From DATJFQ01 sp035492775 (GTDB lineage: Bacteria > Acidobacteriota > Vicinamibacteria > Vicinamibacterales > 2-12-FULL-66-21): a stretch of 64,000 nucleotides of DNA. The position numbers and the translations under genes are program-made. The stretch is taken from positions 1 to 64,000 of the forward strand of contig DATJIW010000054.1 of the NCBI GenBank assembly GCA_035492775.1, given 5' to 3'. Below the pieces are notes generated by a model. The model did no database searches. It was not told where the DNA came from and saw only the letters and a program-made list of their open reading frames with translations. Of the stretch, positions 51,323-60,188 are shown piece after piece (position 1 is the first letter of the stretch; every line of letters starts with the position of its first letter).

Positions 51323-52683
51323 GTCGCCTCCAGTTCGCGGTACGCGGACATGCCGCCTTCCACGTTGACGATCCGTTCGATGCCCTCTCGCGCGAGAAGA
51401 CTTGCGGCAAGACTCGAACGGTAGCCGGCTTCGCACATCGTAACGACGTGCGCCCCCCGGGGAATCTCAGCGACGCGCGACGGCAGCTCGCCGAGAGGAA
51501 TGTTCACGGCGCCTTCGAGATGGCCCGCACGATATTCCTTCGCGGTGCGCACGTCGATGAGCGTCAGAGCCGCGTCGGATGCACGCGCCGCCTGAAGGCG
51601 GGACACGGACATGACCTCGAGTGTCGCGACGGGAAGCGCGGCATCGCGCCAGCCCTCGAAACCGCCGGCAACGTAGCCTTCGATGTGGTCGAGACCAACG
51701 CGGCGCATTTGGGTTGCGGCTTCCTGCGCCTGCGCGGAATCAGCCGCGACGAAAACGATGCGCTCGTCCGCCGGCAGCACCCATCCCGCCCAGTATCCGA
51801 CCTTGCTGCCGTAACCGAGGTTCAGCGCGCCATACGGATGCGCTTCCGAGAACGATGCGGCGGGGCGCAGATCGATGATCAGCGCGCCGTCGGCGGAGAG
51901 GGCCGCGGCCGCGGCGGGTTTGAGCGCTGGAATGGCGCGCGCCCCCTTGACGAGACCCAGCAGGGGTGCGCCCTCCTGGTTGACGCGCTTCATTCTGGCG
52001 AAATACGGCGGCGTATCCGGTAGATCGCTCAGGAGGGCCCGAACGAAGGCGTCCTCGCTCGAAAACTGCAGCATCGGGTTCTGCCGCCGCTCGATGCCTA
52101 TCGTCGACGACGGTTCACTCCCGATGCCGGCGCCGCAGAGCGACCCCGAGCCGTGCCCCGGATGCACCTCGACGGCGTCGTCCAGCGTCAATGCGCGCTT
52201 CAGCGACGCATACATCTGGTGCGCGAGCGCTTTCGTCTGTTCCGTGCCAAGAAGGTCGGGACGGCCCACCGAGCCGACGAATATGAAGTCGCCGGTGAAC
52301 AGGCGCGACGGTTTGCCTGGAGACTCCGAAAGGATGGAGATGTGTTCGGGCGTATGGCCGGGTGTGTGCAGAAAGGTCAGCAGAACGTCGCCGATCTGCA
52401 GCGTGTCACCGTCGGCGATTTCGTGGTTCTCGTAATGCAGTGCCGAGCCCGGGCCGCAGATGACGCGTAGCCCCTCCGAGGCGAGCTCGTGCGCGCCCGA
52501 CACGAAATCCGCGTGCACATGGGTCTCGATCGCGCAGGTGAGCTTGACGCCATGCTGACGCGCCGCCTCGAGATATACGGAGGCATCGCGCCGCGGATCG
52601 ATGATGACCCCTTCGTGCGTCCGATCGCAGGCGATGATGAACGACGCCTGGGCGAGGCCTTCGTCGTAAAAGCGCAAAAACAT
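51319..52683 (-). CDS. Persulfide-dioxygenase-like MBL protein fused to two rhodanese domains
   Basis: A 454-residue protein. Residues 1-230 are an ETHE1-type MBL domain: ETHVHADFVSG (about residues 53-63), HTPGHTPEH (about 110-118), FTGDFIFVGSVGRPDL and VHPGHG. The iron ligands (first His, HTPGH His, GD Asp) are kept; the His of the usual HxHxDH is Phe, as in many rhodanese-fused members. Residues about 250-350 are a rhodanese fold without active Cys (VAADSAQAQ). Residues 355-454 are a second rhodanese with Cys in VTMCEAGYRSS. The enzyme should oxidise glutathione persulfide to sulfite, with the rhodanese exchanging sulfane sulfur. It lies 32 bases after the molybdoenzyme gene. Confidence 0.9.
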   Translation of the reverse strand: MFLRFYDEGLAQASFIIACDRTHEGVIIDPRRDASVYLEAARQHGVKLTCAIETHVHADFVSGAHELASEGLRVICGPGSALHYENHEIADGDTLQIGDVLLTFLHTPGHTPEHISILSESPGKPSRLFTGDFIFVGSVGRPDLLGTEQTKALAHQMYASLKRALTLDDAVEVHPGHGSGSLCGAGIGSEPSSTIGIERRQNPMLQFSSEDAFVRALLSDLPDTPPYFARMKRVNQEGAPLLGLVKGARAIPALKPAAAAALSADGALIIDLRPAASFSEAHPYGALNLGYGSKVGYWAGWVLPADERIVFVAADSAQAQEAATQMRRVGLDHIEGYVAGGFEGWRDAALPVATLEVMSVSRLQAARASDAALTLIDVRTAKEYRAGHLEGAVNIPLGELPSRVAEIPRGAHVVTMCEAGYRSSLAASLLAREGIERIVNVEGGMSAYRELEAT

Positions 52684-52715
52684 AGATTACTTTCGGTTGC
52701 AGGCCTCAGCCTGCG

Positions 52716-55466
52716 CTACCTGTCGAGCCGATAGGCACCAGCGACAGGCCTGAGCGGGCGATCGAACCACAGTGGCCGGCGCAACCCGCCCGGGCCTGGC
52801 GCGGGGCGCGTGTTCTGCATCCATTCTTTATACGCCTCGTGCGCCAGATCCGTATCGACCTCGATGTCTCCGTAGTGGTCACCGGGTGAGGCCTTCTCGA
52901 GGCGGACGCGCTGATGCCAGCAGTGCATGCCGCTCACCGGGTCCGGCTGCACGGGAAACGTGAGGTTCTGATGGACGCCGACTTCGTTCCACCAGATCCG
53001 CTGGCTATCGGGGTCGCCGCTCTCGAAGGGCTGGGCGCCGTGCACCTGCCGCATGCGATAGCGTCCGGTGCCTGACTTCACGATGGACACCAGCGCGGTC
53101 GCGGTGCGCGCCCCGCCCGTGTTTTCCTGCAATCGCCACCGTCCGAGGTGGTGCGACATACCGAGGACGCCCGGGCGGATGCCTTCCGTCACCCACGCTC
53201 GCGTCACGAAATGCCCGATGCGGGTCCGCACTCGAACGAGATCGCCCGTCTTGATACCGTACGCGCGGGCGTCCTCCGTGGCGATCCACAGAGGGTTCGT
53301 GTGGGAGATCTCGTACAGCCATTTCACCGCGGACCGTGTATGCACGAGCGTTGGCAGGCGGAAATTTGGAAGGAGGTCGAACTCGTCCCCCGCCCGATCG
53401 AGATTGCGCCAATAGACGTGGCTCGGCACGTATCGGGGCACCGCGTGTTCGGGCCACTTCCAGGCGGCGAGCGTCGGCGAATAGAACTCCAGCCGGCGCG
53501 ACGGCGTATTGAACCCGACGCGAGCCGCACCATCGACGACCACGCCGGCGACCATTCCATCGCGCAGCACGCTCGCCCCGTCCGCCGACGTCGTCGTGCC
53601 CGCGAGTTCGTCCGCCGACAACGCGCGCTCGTTCCCGCGACTGTAGGACTGTTCGGAAATCCTGAAGACGCCGTACTTCCGCATGTACTGCAGCGGCGTG
53701 AGCTGCTCGCGCGCGGCGGCCTCCGGCAGGCCCGGCACCGAATGCTCGAACATCCAGCCGTAGTATTCGTCCATCGTGATGGGCTGACCCTCACGATACG
53801 GACTCTCGAAGTACCGGCGGATTCCAAGCGAGCCGTCCGGATCGATTTTCCAGCTGAGCGCGATCCAGAACTCGGATTCCTCCCACACTTCGCCGGGATT
53901 CGTTTCGTACGTCGCGCTGGTTGGCTCACCGCGTTTCTCTTTCGCAACGCGAAGCACCGGCTGCCGGAACCCGAGCCACTGGCCCGCGTGAGTCTCCTGA
54001 CTCATCGTGTCGTGCCGCTCCGTCCCGAGGCCCATCGGCAGGATGTAGTCGGCGAACCACGCCGTCTCGCTCCACGTTGGAGAGAGCGACACGTGCAGCC
54101 CGACTTTCTCGCGATCCTGCAGCATCTCCATCCAGGAGAAGCCGTCGGGATTCGTCCAGAGCGGGTTGTATACGCGGGTGAAGTAAACGTCGATCTTCCC
54201 GCGGCCCTCCTTGAGGAAGTGCGGCAACAGGTAGCTGAGTTCGTGAAAGGCGAGAGGGAACTCGCGGGGAAAGAGCAGTTCGTTCCAGTATTCCGGCGGC
54301 GGAGGCGGATTGGGGTGCTTGGGAACGAACTTGTTCGTCACGTGCAGGTTCACGCCGCCGACCGATCCCACACTGCCCGTCAGGACGACGAGGAGATAAA
54401 GACAGCGGGTGATCTGCCATCCCCAGAGATTGCCCGCGGCCGCCGCGCGCCAGCTGTGCGTCGCGAACTGGTTGCCGGCCGCCGCAATCGCACGTGCCGC
54501 TTCGACGATGCGATCCGGCGAAACACCGGTTTCCGCCGCGGCGAACTCCGGCGTGAATTCCGCATAGAGTTCGCGCAGCGCGGTGATGAAACTCTCGAAC
54601 GTCGGCGGCAACTCGGGCCGGTCCGACGCGAGGTAGTCGCGCCAGTTGACCCAGTTCCGCACGAAGTCCCGATCGTAGAGTTCCTCGTCCAGCAGATACT
54701 TCGCGATCGCGAGCAGCAGCGCGCCTTCTGTCCCGGGGTATGCCGGTAGCCAGAGATCCGCCTTTGCAGACGAGTTCGACAGCCGGGGATCGATCGTGAT
54801 GAGCGTCCCCCCTTTGGACTTCGACTCCATGATCCGCTGTGCGTGCGGGTTGAAATAGTGTCCGGTTTCCAGGTGAGACGAGAGGAGCAGGATCGTTTTC
54901 GCGTTCGCGTAGTCCGGGGACGGCCGGTCCGCGCCGGTCCACAGGAAATGCCCGAGGCGCGCGGAAGAAGAGCACACGTTCGTGTGGCTGTTGTGACCGT
55001 CGACACCCCAGGACTGGAGCACGCGATTGGCGTAGCCGTCCTCGCCCGGACGGCCCACGTGATACATCAACTCGTGCCGTCGTCCTTCGACAATCGCCTT
55101 CCGAATTCGTGCGCCGATCTCCTCGAGCGCTTCGTCCCACGTGACGCGCTGCCAATCGCCGGCGCCCCGCGCCCCCGTTCGCTTGAGCGGATACAGGATG
55201 CGGTCCGGATCCTGAAGCTGGTTTGGCGTGACCACGCCCTTGGCGCACGTGCGGCCGCGGCTGCCGGGGTGAACGGGGTTGCCTTCGATCTTGCGGACCT
55301 GCAGCGTCTGCTTGTCGACATAAGCGAGGATGCCGCAGGCGGACTCGCAGTTGAAGCAGATGCTCGGAATGATCCAGTAGTTGCGGCGATCCTTCCTGGG
55401 CCAGCTCGTCGACTCGAAGTCGGTGTAATCGTCCCATTCGGATGGGTCGGGATGGCTCTTGAACAT
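52716..55466 (-). CDS. Molybdopterin oxidoreductase catalytic subunit, SoeA/PsrA-like
   Basis: A 916-residue CISM catalytic subunit. ICFNCESACGILAYV (about residue 36) and GRTCAKGVVTPNQ supply the four Cys of the N-terminal [4Fe-4S] cluster. GRPGEDGYANRVLQSWGVDG, NVCSSSARLGHFLW and the C-terminal LVRVRTRIGHFVTRAWV segment hold the bis-MGD cofactor. There is no Tat signal before the Cys cluster, so the subunit should face the cytoplasm, as in the sulfite dehydrogenase SoeABC. Polysulfide or thiosulfate reductases are usually exported. The ATG at 55466 is the start that keeps the family N-terminus. It follows the electron-transfer subunit by 14 bases. Sulfite oxidation is an inference from topology and neighbours. 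Confidence 0.82.
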   Translation of the reverse strand: MFKSHPDPSEWDDYTDFESTSWPRKDRRNYWIIPSICFNCESACGILAYVDKQTLQVRKIEGNPVHPGSRGRTCAKGVVTPNQLQDPDRILYPLKRTGARGAGDWQRVTWDEALEEIGARIRKAIVEGRRHELMYHVGRPGEDGYANRVLQSWGVDGHNSHTNVCSSSARLGHFLWTGADRPSPDYANAKTILLLSSHLETGHYFNPHAQRIMESKSKGGTLITIDPRLSNSSAKADLWLPAYPGTEGALLLAIAKYLLDEELYDRDFVRNWVNWRDYLASDRPELPPTFESFITALRELYAEFTPEFAAAETGVSPDRIVEAARAIAAAGNQFATHSWRAAAAGNLWGWQITRCLYLLVVLTGSVGSVGGVNLHVTNKFVPKHPNPPPPPEYWNELLFPREFPLAFHELSYLLPHFLKEGRGKIDVYFTRVYNPLWTNPDGFSWMEMLQDREKVGLHVSLSPTWSETAWFADYILPMGLGTERHDTMSQETHAGQWLGFRQPVLRVAKEKRGEPTSATYETNPGEVWEESEFWIALSWKIDPDGSLGIRRYFESPYREGQPITMDEYYGWMFEHSVPGLPEAAAREQLTPLQYMRKYGVFRISEQSYSRGNERALSADELAGTTTSADGASVLRDGMVAGVVVDGAARVGFNTPSRRLEFYSPTLAAWKWPEHAVPRYVPSHVYWRNLDRAGDEFDLLPNFRLPTLVHTRSAVKWLYEISHTNPLWIATEDARAYGIKTGDLVRVRTRIGHFVTRAWVTEGIRPGVLGMSHHLGRWRLQENTGGARTATALVSIVKSGTGRYRMRQVHGAQPFESGDPDSQRIWWNEVGVHQNLTFPVQPDPVSGMHCWHQRVRLEKASPGDHYGDIEVDTDLAHEAYKEWMQNTRPAPGPGGLRRPLWFDRPLRPVAGAYRLDR

Positions 55467-55480
55467 GGTGAAATCCGGCG

Positions 55481-56992
55481 TCAGCTCAGCGGCACGCTCT
55501 GGCCCGCCTCCACCCAGATGTACTCCCAGGCAGCGCTTCCGGCCAGGGCCAGGACGGCGGCCATCACGAGCGACAGCGGAATCGACGTGAGGACGAGCAG
55601 CACCGGCAGCACGCCGCCCGCGGCGATCGCGACGCCCCAAAAGAGCCGCGAGTAGACGCCGTGGCGGATCGTGTGGAGCGCCAGCTCGTGGTGCCGCGTG
55701 GGGCTTGGCGCGAACACGTTGTCGAACAGCAGAATGAGCACGTGCGCCGCGACGGAGCCTCCCAGCACCGACGCGAGCACGTCGACCGTTGCGGCGTCCG
55801 GAGGCGACACGAACAGCGACGCTAACAGCAGCGCCGCCGCTCCCGCGGCACCGGACTGCGCGACGAGATGGATTGCGGCGTGCGGCCCCTGCCAGAGATC
55901 ACGGCCGAGCCCTTGTGCGAACAGGAAACCTGTGTAAGACGTCGCGAGAAGCGCGACGATCGCCACGGGCCAGGCGAGCGTCGTCAAGACAGACGTCGCG
56001 TGCAGCCATCCGAGCAGCAGCCACAGCGTCGTCAACGCGCCGTGCGCCGTCAGAAACCACGCGCCCCAGACCATCCACGAGCGCCAGTTCGAGCGCGTCA
56101 GGATGTAGTAGAAGCGTTCCGGCCGCTCGAGATCGACGATGAGCACGACCGCGGTCAAGGCGATGGTGACGAGGGCGATCGCCGGCGCGACGATCGTCAC
56201 CAGCGATTCGCGCGATCCGAGAAGCCACAGCAGCGCCGCCAGCAGCATCGCGCCGGTCGACACCGCCTTGAAGAAGAGATACAGCACCATGTCGACGCCC
56301 CAGGGCTTGGCGTGGGGCGTGTCATAGTCCACCCGAGGGTCGCCGGGCGATTCGGGGTCGGGCATCGGCGCGCCAATCGGCCGCAGGTGCACCTGGCCTT
56401 CCTTGTAGTACAGCGGACGCGCCGAGTTCTCCGGACGTATCGCGCTCTCCTCGGCTGCGATGTAGAAGATTTTCGGTCCCGTTCCCTTTTCGGGCTTCCG
56501 GACGGTGAACGCCTCCCGCTGAACGATTTGCGCGACCGCGCTCGACGGGTCGTCCAGGTCGCCGAAGATGCGGCACTCCGTCGGGCAAACGCTGACGCAC
56601 GCGGGCAGCAGCTCGTTTTCGACGCGGTTCGCGCAGAAGTTGCACTTCTCCGCGGTGTGCGTATTGGGATCGATGAACAGCTGGTCGTACGGACATGCCT
56701 CCATGCACGCGCGACATCCGATGCAGCTGTCTCCGTGCAGATCGACGATTCCGTCACGGCGCTTGAAGAGCGCGCGCGTGGGACAGATCCGGACGCACGG
56801 CGCGTCGGTGCACTGGTTGCAGAGGACGGGAAAGAAGAAGCGGCGCGTGTCGGGGAAGGTCCCTTTTTCGACGGTCTTGACCCAGCAGCGGTTCACGCCC
56901 ACCGGAATCTGATGCTCGGCTTTGCACGCGATCGTGCACGCGTGACATCCGATGCATTTCCGGAGGTCGATCGCGAACCCGTAGTTGGCCAT
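55481..56992 (-). CDS. Fused 4Fe-4S ferredoxin and NrfD/DmsC-type membrane subunit
   Basis: A 503-residue fusion. Residues 1-190 have four Cys sets: CIGCHACTIAC (13-23), CNQCTDAPCVRIC (about 58), CIGCRACMEAC (about 90) and CNFC...CVSVC (about 115), which should bind four [4Fe-4S] clusters. A linker rich in Pro leads to about eight membrane helices from residue 225, the quinone-reacting anchor. In SoeABC and PsrABC the two are separate proteins; here they are one chain, which fixes the stoichiometry. TATAGT lies 12 bases before the ATG. It is first of the sulfur operon and would take electrons from the molybdoenzyme to quinone. Confidence 0.88.
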   Translation of the reverse strand: MANYGFAIDLRKCIGCHACTIACKAEHQIPVGVNRCWVKTVEKGTFPDTRRFFFPVLCNQCTDAPCVRICPTRALFKRRDGIVDLHGDSCIGCRACMEACPYDQLFIDPNTHTAEKCNFCANRVENELLPACVSVCPTECRIFGDLDDPSSAVAQIVQREAFTVRKPEKGTGPKIFYIAAEESAIRPENSARPLYYKEGQVHLRPIGAPMPDPESPGDPRVDYDTPHAKPWGVDMVLYLFFKAVSTGAMLLAALLWLLGSRESLVTIVAPAIALVTIALTAVVLIVDLERPERFYYILTRSNWRSWMVWGAWFLTAHGALTTLWLLLGWLHATSVLTTLAWPVAIVALLATSYTGFLFAQGLGRDLWQGPHAAIHLVAQSGAAGAAALLLASLFVSPPDAATVDVLASVLGGSVAAHVLILLFDNVFAPSPTRHHELALHTIRHGVYSRLFWGVAIAAGGVLPVLLVLTSIPLSLVMAAVLALAGSAAWEYIWVEAGQSVPLS

Positions 56993-57004
56993 GTGGAGGA
57001 CGCC

Positions 57005-57010
57005 ACTATA
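57005..57010 (-). promoter_or_regulatory. -10 hexamer before the sulfur operon
   Basis: TATAGT on the minus strand ends 12 bases before the ATG at 56992, the same spacing as argR. It overlaps the TAG stop of the methylase gene. The predicted leader is about five bases and no ribosome site is visible. Confidence 0.45.
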
Positions 57011-60000
57011 TCGCAGAAAACAACCCCGAAAAGGCGTGTGCGGCCGCGGCTCTCACGCCGTGCTCCACGAGCGGGAACGTCGAGAGGATGTGGTCGAGAT
57101 CGCGCGCGCCCAGTCCATAGAGATCCGCAACGCGCGCGTTCAACTCGGCTTCCACATCCGGTGCGCGCGTGCGCGAGATCCGTTCGGCGAGCAGGGCGAT
57201 ATGGCGGACCTCGGCACGGTCAGGCGGCCAGCATGGCACCGGCAGTCGATGTATGACCGCCGCAGGAACGTGCGTGCCGCCGCGAAGACGGATCAGATAG
57301 TTCGCCACGAAGCTGTTGAACACGCCGCAGAGAAACCACTGCACCTCGAGCGGCAACGGTGTCTTGAGGCAGAAAATCGTATGCGTCGTTACGGTCATCG
57401 CAGGAATCATCGCCGCGATGAGTGTGAGCCGGTTCGACGAGGACGCGACCTCGCGATACCCGAGCCGTGGGCGCGCGAAAGGGCGTCCGCCGAGCGCGCG
57501 GGCGGCATTGCTCTCCGGGATGAATGTCGTTGCGCGGGAGGGGTCGACCTCGAACGGCCCGATCAGCTTTCCTTCCAGCACTCCGAGTCCGCTCGACGCA
57601 AAGAGCGGCTTGTCGTCCGTCGCGTTCAACTCGCGGCCGAATCGTGCGCCCCATCCGTCGGTCGAAGCCAGCGGCGGCACGCGCGAGAGTACTTTGGCGA
57701 GGATGGCGCGGTCCGCCTCCGACGTGATCTCCGGTAACGCGAGACTCTCGCCGCTGAAATCGCGCACGAGTGACAACGGAACGTGCGCTGCCTCCGGCAC
57801 CGCGCCCTCGTCTGGCACGTGATCGAGCACGTCGGCAGCGTGCAGTCCGAACCGGGCCGGCAGCGTCATCGACGTCCCGCCTCGCGTTCCCGTCACGAGC
57901 GAGAACCGGATGCCGCGATGAATGGGAAAAATCGCGGCGCGGTTGTCGAATCCGAGCAACGCATCGATGCGATTCTGCTCGAAGAGTACCCGTCGTAGAT
58001 GTGACGAGCCATAATCCGCGAGCAGGCCGGATGGCATCAGAAGGCCGAAGCGGCCGCCCGTGCGGGTGAGTTTCAGCATCCGTTCTGCGAAGAGTTGATA
58101 CAGATTCAGGTGTCCGTCGGCCTGCCACGTGTAGCACCCCGACTGTCGGGCGAACCGAGTCAGCCTTGCCGCCTCGGTGCCGCGCAGCATGTCCCAGGGT
58201 GGGTTGCCGAGAACCGCATCGAATCCCGGTTCTGCTCGCGGCCGTCCCTCGTCGTCGAAGAAGACCTCCGGAAATTCCATCTCCCAGTGAAACGTCTGCT
58301 CGCGACGCGCGGCGTCGTCCAACGCGGCGCGCCAGCGGCGTTCGATGTCCGGTGGCAGCCCCGACGCGTATCCGACAATCGATTGTTCGAGCGCCGTCCA
58401 GAGCTGGGGCGCCATATCGTCGGCGACAAACCACGCGCTGCACCATGCGTCACACAACATGCGCCATGCGGCGAGCGGCGCGCCTGACCGATCGAGGGCC
58501 GCCAGGGTCCGTTCCTTCTCGCGCACGATCGCCACCGTGTCGTCAGGAGTGTTCGCGACTCGAACGCGTTCGTTCACAGTTGCCGCAATCGACGCGTTCA
58601 TGGCGTCACCCACGAAGAGCGGCAGCGGCCGCAGACCAGATCGCGATCGCTTCGCCGGTGCCGGGGGCTGACGTTGCACATCGCGCGGAGAAGCGCCGAC
58701 GAGGCTGTTTCCGGCGCGCAGGTGGTGATCGAGAAAGGTGAGTGGGCGGTCGGCAGCGAGCGTGGACAGCCAGAGCGACAGCCGCGCCAGCTGCACGGCC
58801 GTTGGATTTCGATCGACGCCGTAAAGGCAGCGCTGCGCGACCATCCGTCGGAATCCCGCTCTGACGGCCGGCGAGAGATCGTCCGGGCCGATCGAGCCTT
58901 CCTGCAGCAGCGCGCGCTCGTAGGCCTCCGCCAGATACCGGCATGCCGCGACGAGAAATGCGCCGGACCCCATCGCAGGATCCAGTACGCGCACCGACAG
59001 CACTCGTTCAGGAGGAGCTCCGTTCACCAGGGGGGCGAGCGTTCGCCTTACGAGGTATTCCGTCATCGGACGTGGTGTGTAGAACGTGCCGGTTGCTTTC
59101 CGGCGTCCGGTCGAGACGAGCCGAACCGTGCCGCCCTCTCGCACCGGTACGAAGTCGAGGACGCCTTCGTACACGGCGCCAAGCTGCTCGACACCAAGAT
59201 CCGTGTAACTGATTCGCTCGCGGCCTGTGCGGCCTGACCGTGTCGTGAGCGCGCTCAACGCATCTGCGGCATCGTTGTCGCTCAGCCGTGTCGTGTCCGC
59301 CAGGGGAGCCGACGCCGGCGCGAACAGTCGTCCGTTGAACGGCGTCACCTTGAGCGCTCCGGCACGGCAGCCGCTGTGCGCGAGTCGCGAGATCGCCTGC
59401 AGCGCCTCCCACACGCCCGAGCGCCCACCGCGTTCGACGACGCTTCGGAGCGACTCGATGGTGTAGCTGCGGCGATAAGTGGGATGCCAGTCGGGCACGA
59501 GCCCGCGGGCTTCCGCAAACAGGAGGAAGAGGACGCGATAGATGACCGTCAGCGCGTCGGACATACCCGCGGCGAGCGGTGCTTGCCCCCTGCGTCGGCA
59601 GAACCCGCTCGTCAGCCTGAGGAGCGCCGCCTCCACACCTGCTTCGAGGGTGCGGCTGACGGCCACGCGATGCCGATCGCTGCTGGCTGCCGCCGCGGCT
59701 GCCTCCTCGAACTCACCCGAACCGCCTCGCGCCAGAAGCGCCGCAAGCGCGGAGGCGGACTCCAGATCGTCGGCAAGCACCTCGAGATCAAAGCCGGTGC
59801 TGCGCCTGGCGTATGCGGCGCGAGCGTCAACAATGAGGAACTGCCGCCCGTTGATTCCGATCCACCATCGCGCGCCAGCCGTCGTCCGGCGCGAGTGTTC
59901 CCGAAGCCTTCGCAAGTCGGCGCCCCAGCCGCCGACGATCAGGATCCCGTCGGTTGCCGCTCGGACCGCGACGAATTCACCGGCGTCCTCGATCGCGGCA

Positions 60001-60188
60001 TCGTCCAGGCCCAGCGCGTGAACGAGCGGAAGCGCAAGACAATCGAGCACCTGCCGCGGCGAGCTTGCCGCGCCGATGGCCGCCAGAGCGCGTCCGATGA
60101 GCCGACATACCGCGCGCGCTCGATCGGTGTCGGTCCTCATCGTGCCGAGGACTTCGCGTGCGAAGAGCGATCCGGAGATCGCCTTCAC
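57006..60188 (-). CDS. N6-adenine DNA methyltransferase, DrmMI/PglX/Eco57I-like
   Basis: A 1060-residue protein. Residues 20-180 resemble the nuclease-like N-terminus of Eco57I-type enzymes (TAGARWWIGINGRQFLIVD), but where an ExK nuclease motif is expected the sequence reads LIVGGWGADL, so cutting activity is unlikely. ATGTFYTPRPMTEYLV (about residue 365) is the standard block before motif I, LDPAMGSGAFLVAA (about residue 400) binds AdoMet, and AVLGNPPWDML (about residue 658) is the NPPW catalytic motif. The C-terminal half has target-recognition-like sequence (PLPLEVQWFLCGVFNSFVAN). The GTG at 60188 overlaps the helicase stop (GTGA); a longer frame reads back into the helicase. Together they form a two-gene defence-like operon. 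Confidence 0.85.
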   Translation of the reverse strand: MKAISGSLFAREVLGTMRTDTDRARAVCRLIGRALAAIGAASSPRQVLDCLALPLVHALGLDDAAIEDAGEFVAVRAATDGILIVGGWGADLRRLREHSRRTTAGARWWIGINGRQFLIVDARAAYARRSTGFDLEVLADDLESASALAALLARGGSGEFEEAAAAAASSDRHRVAVSRTLEAGVEAALLRLTSGFCRRRGQAPLAAGMSDALTVIYRVLFLLFAEARGLVPDWHPTYRRSYTIESLRSVVERGGRSGVWEALQAISRLAHSGCRAGALKVTPFNGRLFAPASAPLADTTRLSDNDAADALSALTTRSGRTGRERISYTDLGVEQLGAVYEGVLDFVPVREGGTVRLVSTGRRKATGTFYTPRPMTEYLVRRTLAPLVNGAPPERVLSVRVLDPAMGSGAFLVAACRYLAEAYERALLQEGSIGPDDLSPAVRAGFRRMVAQRCLYGVDRNPTAVQLARLSLWLSTLAADRPLTFLDHHLRAGNSLVGASPRDVQRQPPAPAKRSRSGLRPLPLFVGDAMNASIAATVNERVRVANTPDDTVAIVREKERTLAALDRSGAPLAAWRMLCDAWCSAWFVADDMAPQLWTALEQSIVGYASGLPPDIERRWRAALDDAARREQTFHWEMEFPEVFFDDEGRPRAEPGFDAVLGNPPWDMLRGTEAARLTRFARQSGCYTWQADGHLNLYQLFAERMLKLTRTGGRFGLLMPSGLLADYGSSHLRRVLFEQNRIDALLGFDNRAAIFPIHRGIRFSLVTGTRGGTSMTLPARFGLHAADVLDHVPDEGAVPEAAHVPLSLVRDFSGESLALPEITSEADRAILAKVLSRVPPLASTDGWGARFGRELNATDDKPLFASSGLGVLEGKLIGPFEVDPSRATTFIPESNAARALGGRPFARPRLGYREVASSSNRLTLIAAMIPAMTVTTHTIFCLKTPLPLEVQWFLCGVFNSFVANYLIRLRGGTHVPAAVIHRLPVPCWPPDRAEVRHIALLAERISRTRAPDVEAELNARVADLYGLGARDLDHILSTFPLVEHGVRAAAAHAFSGLFSAI

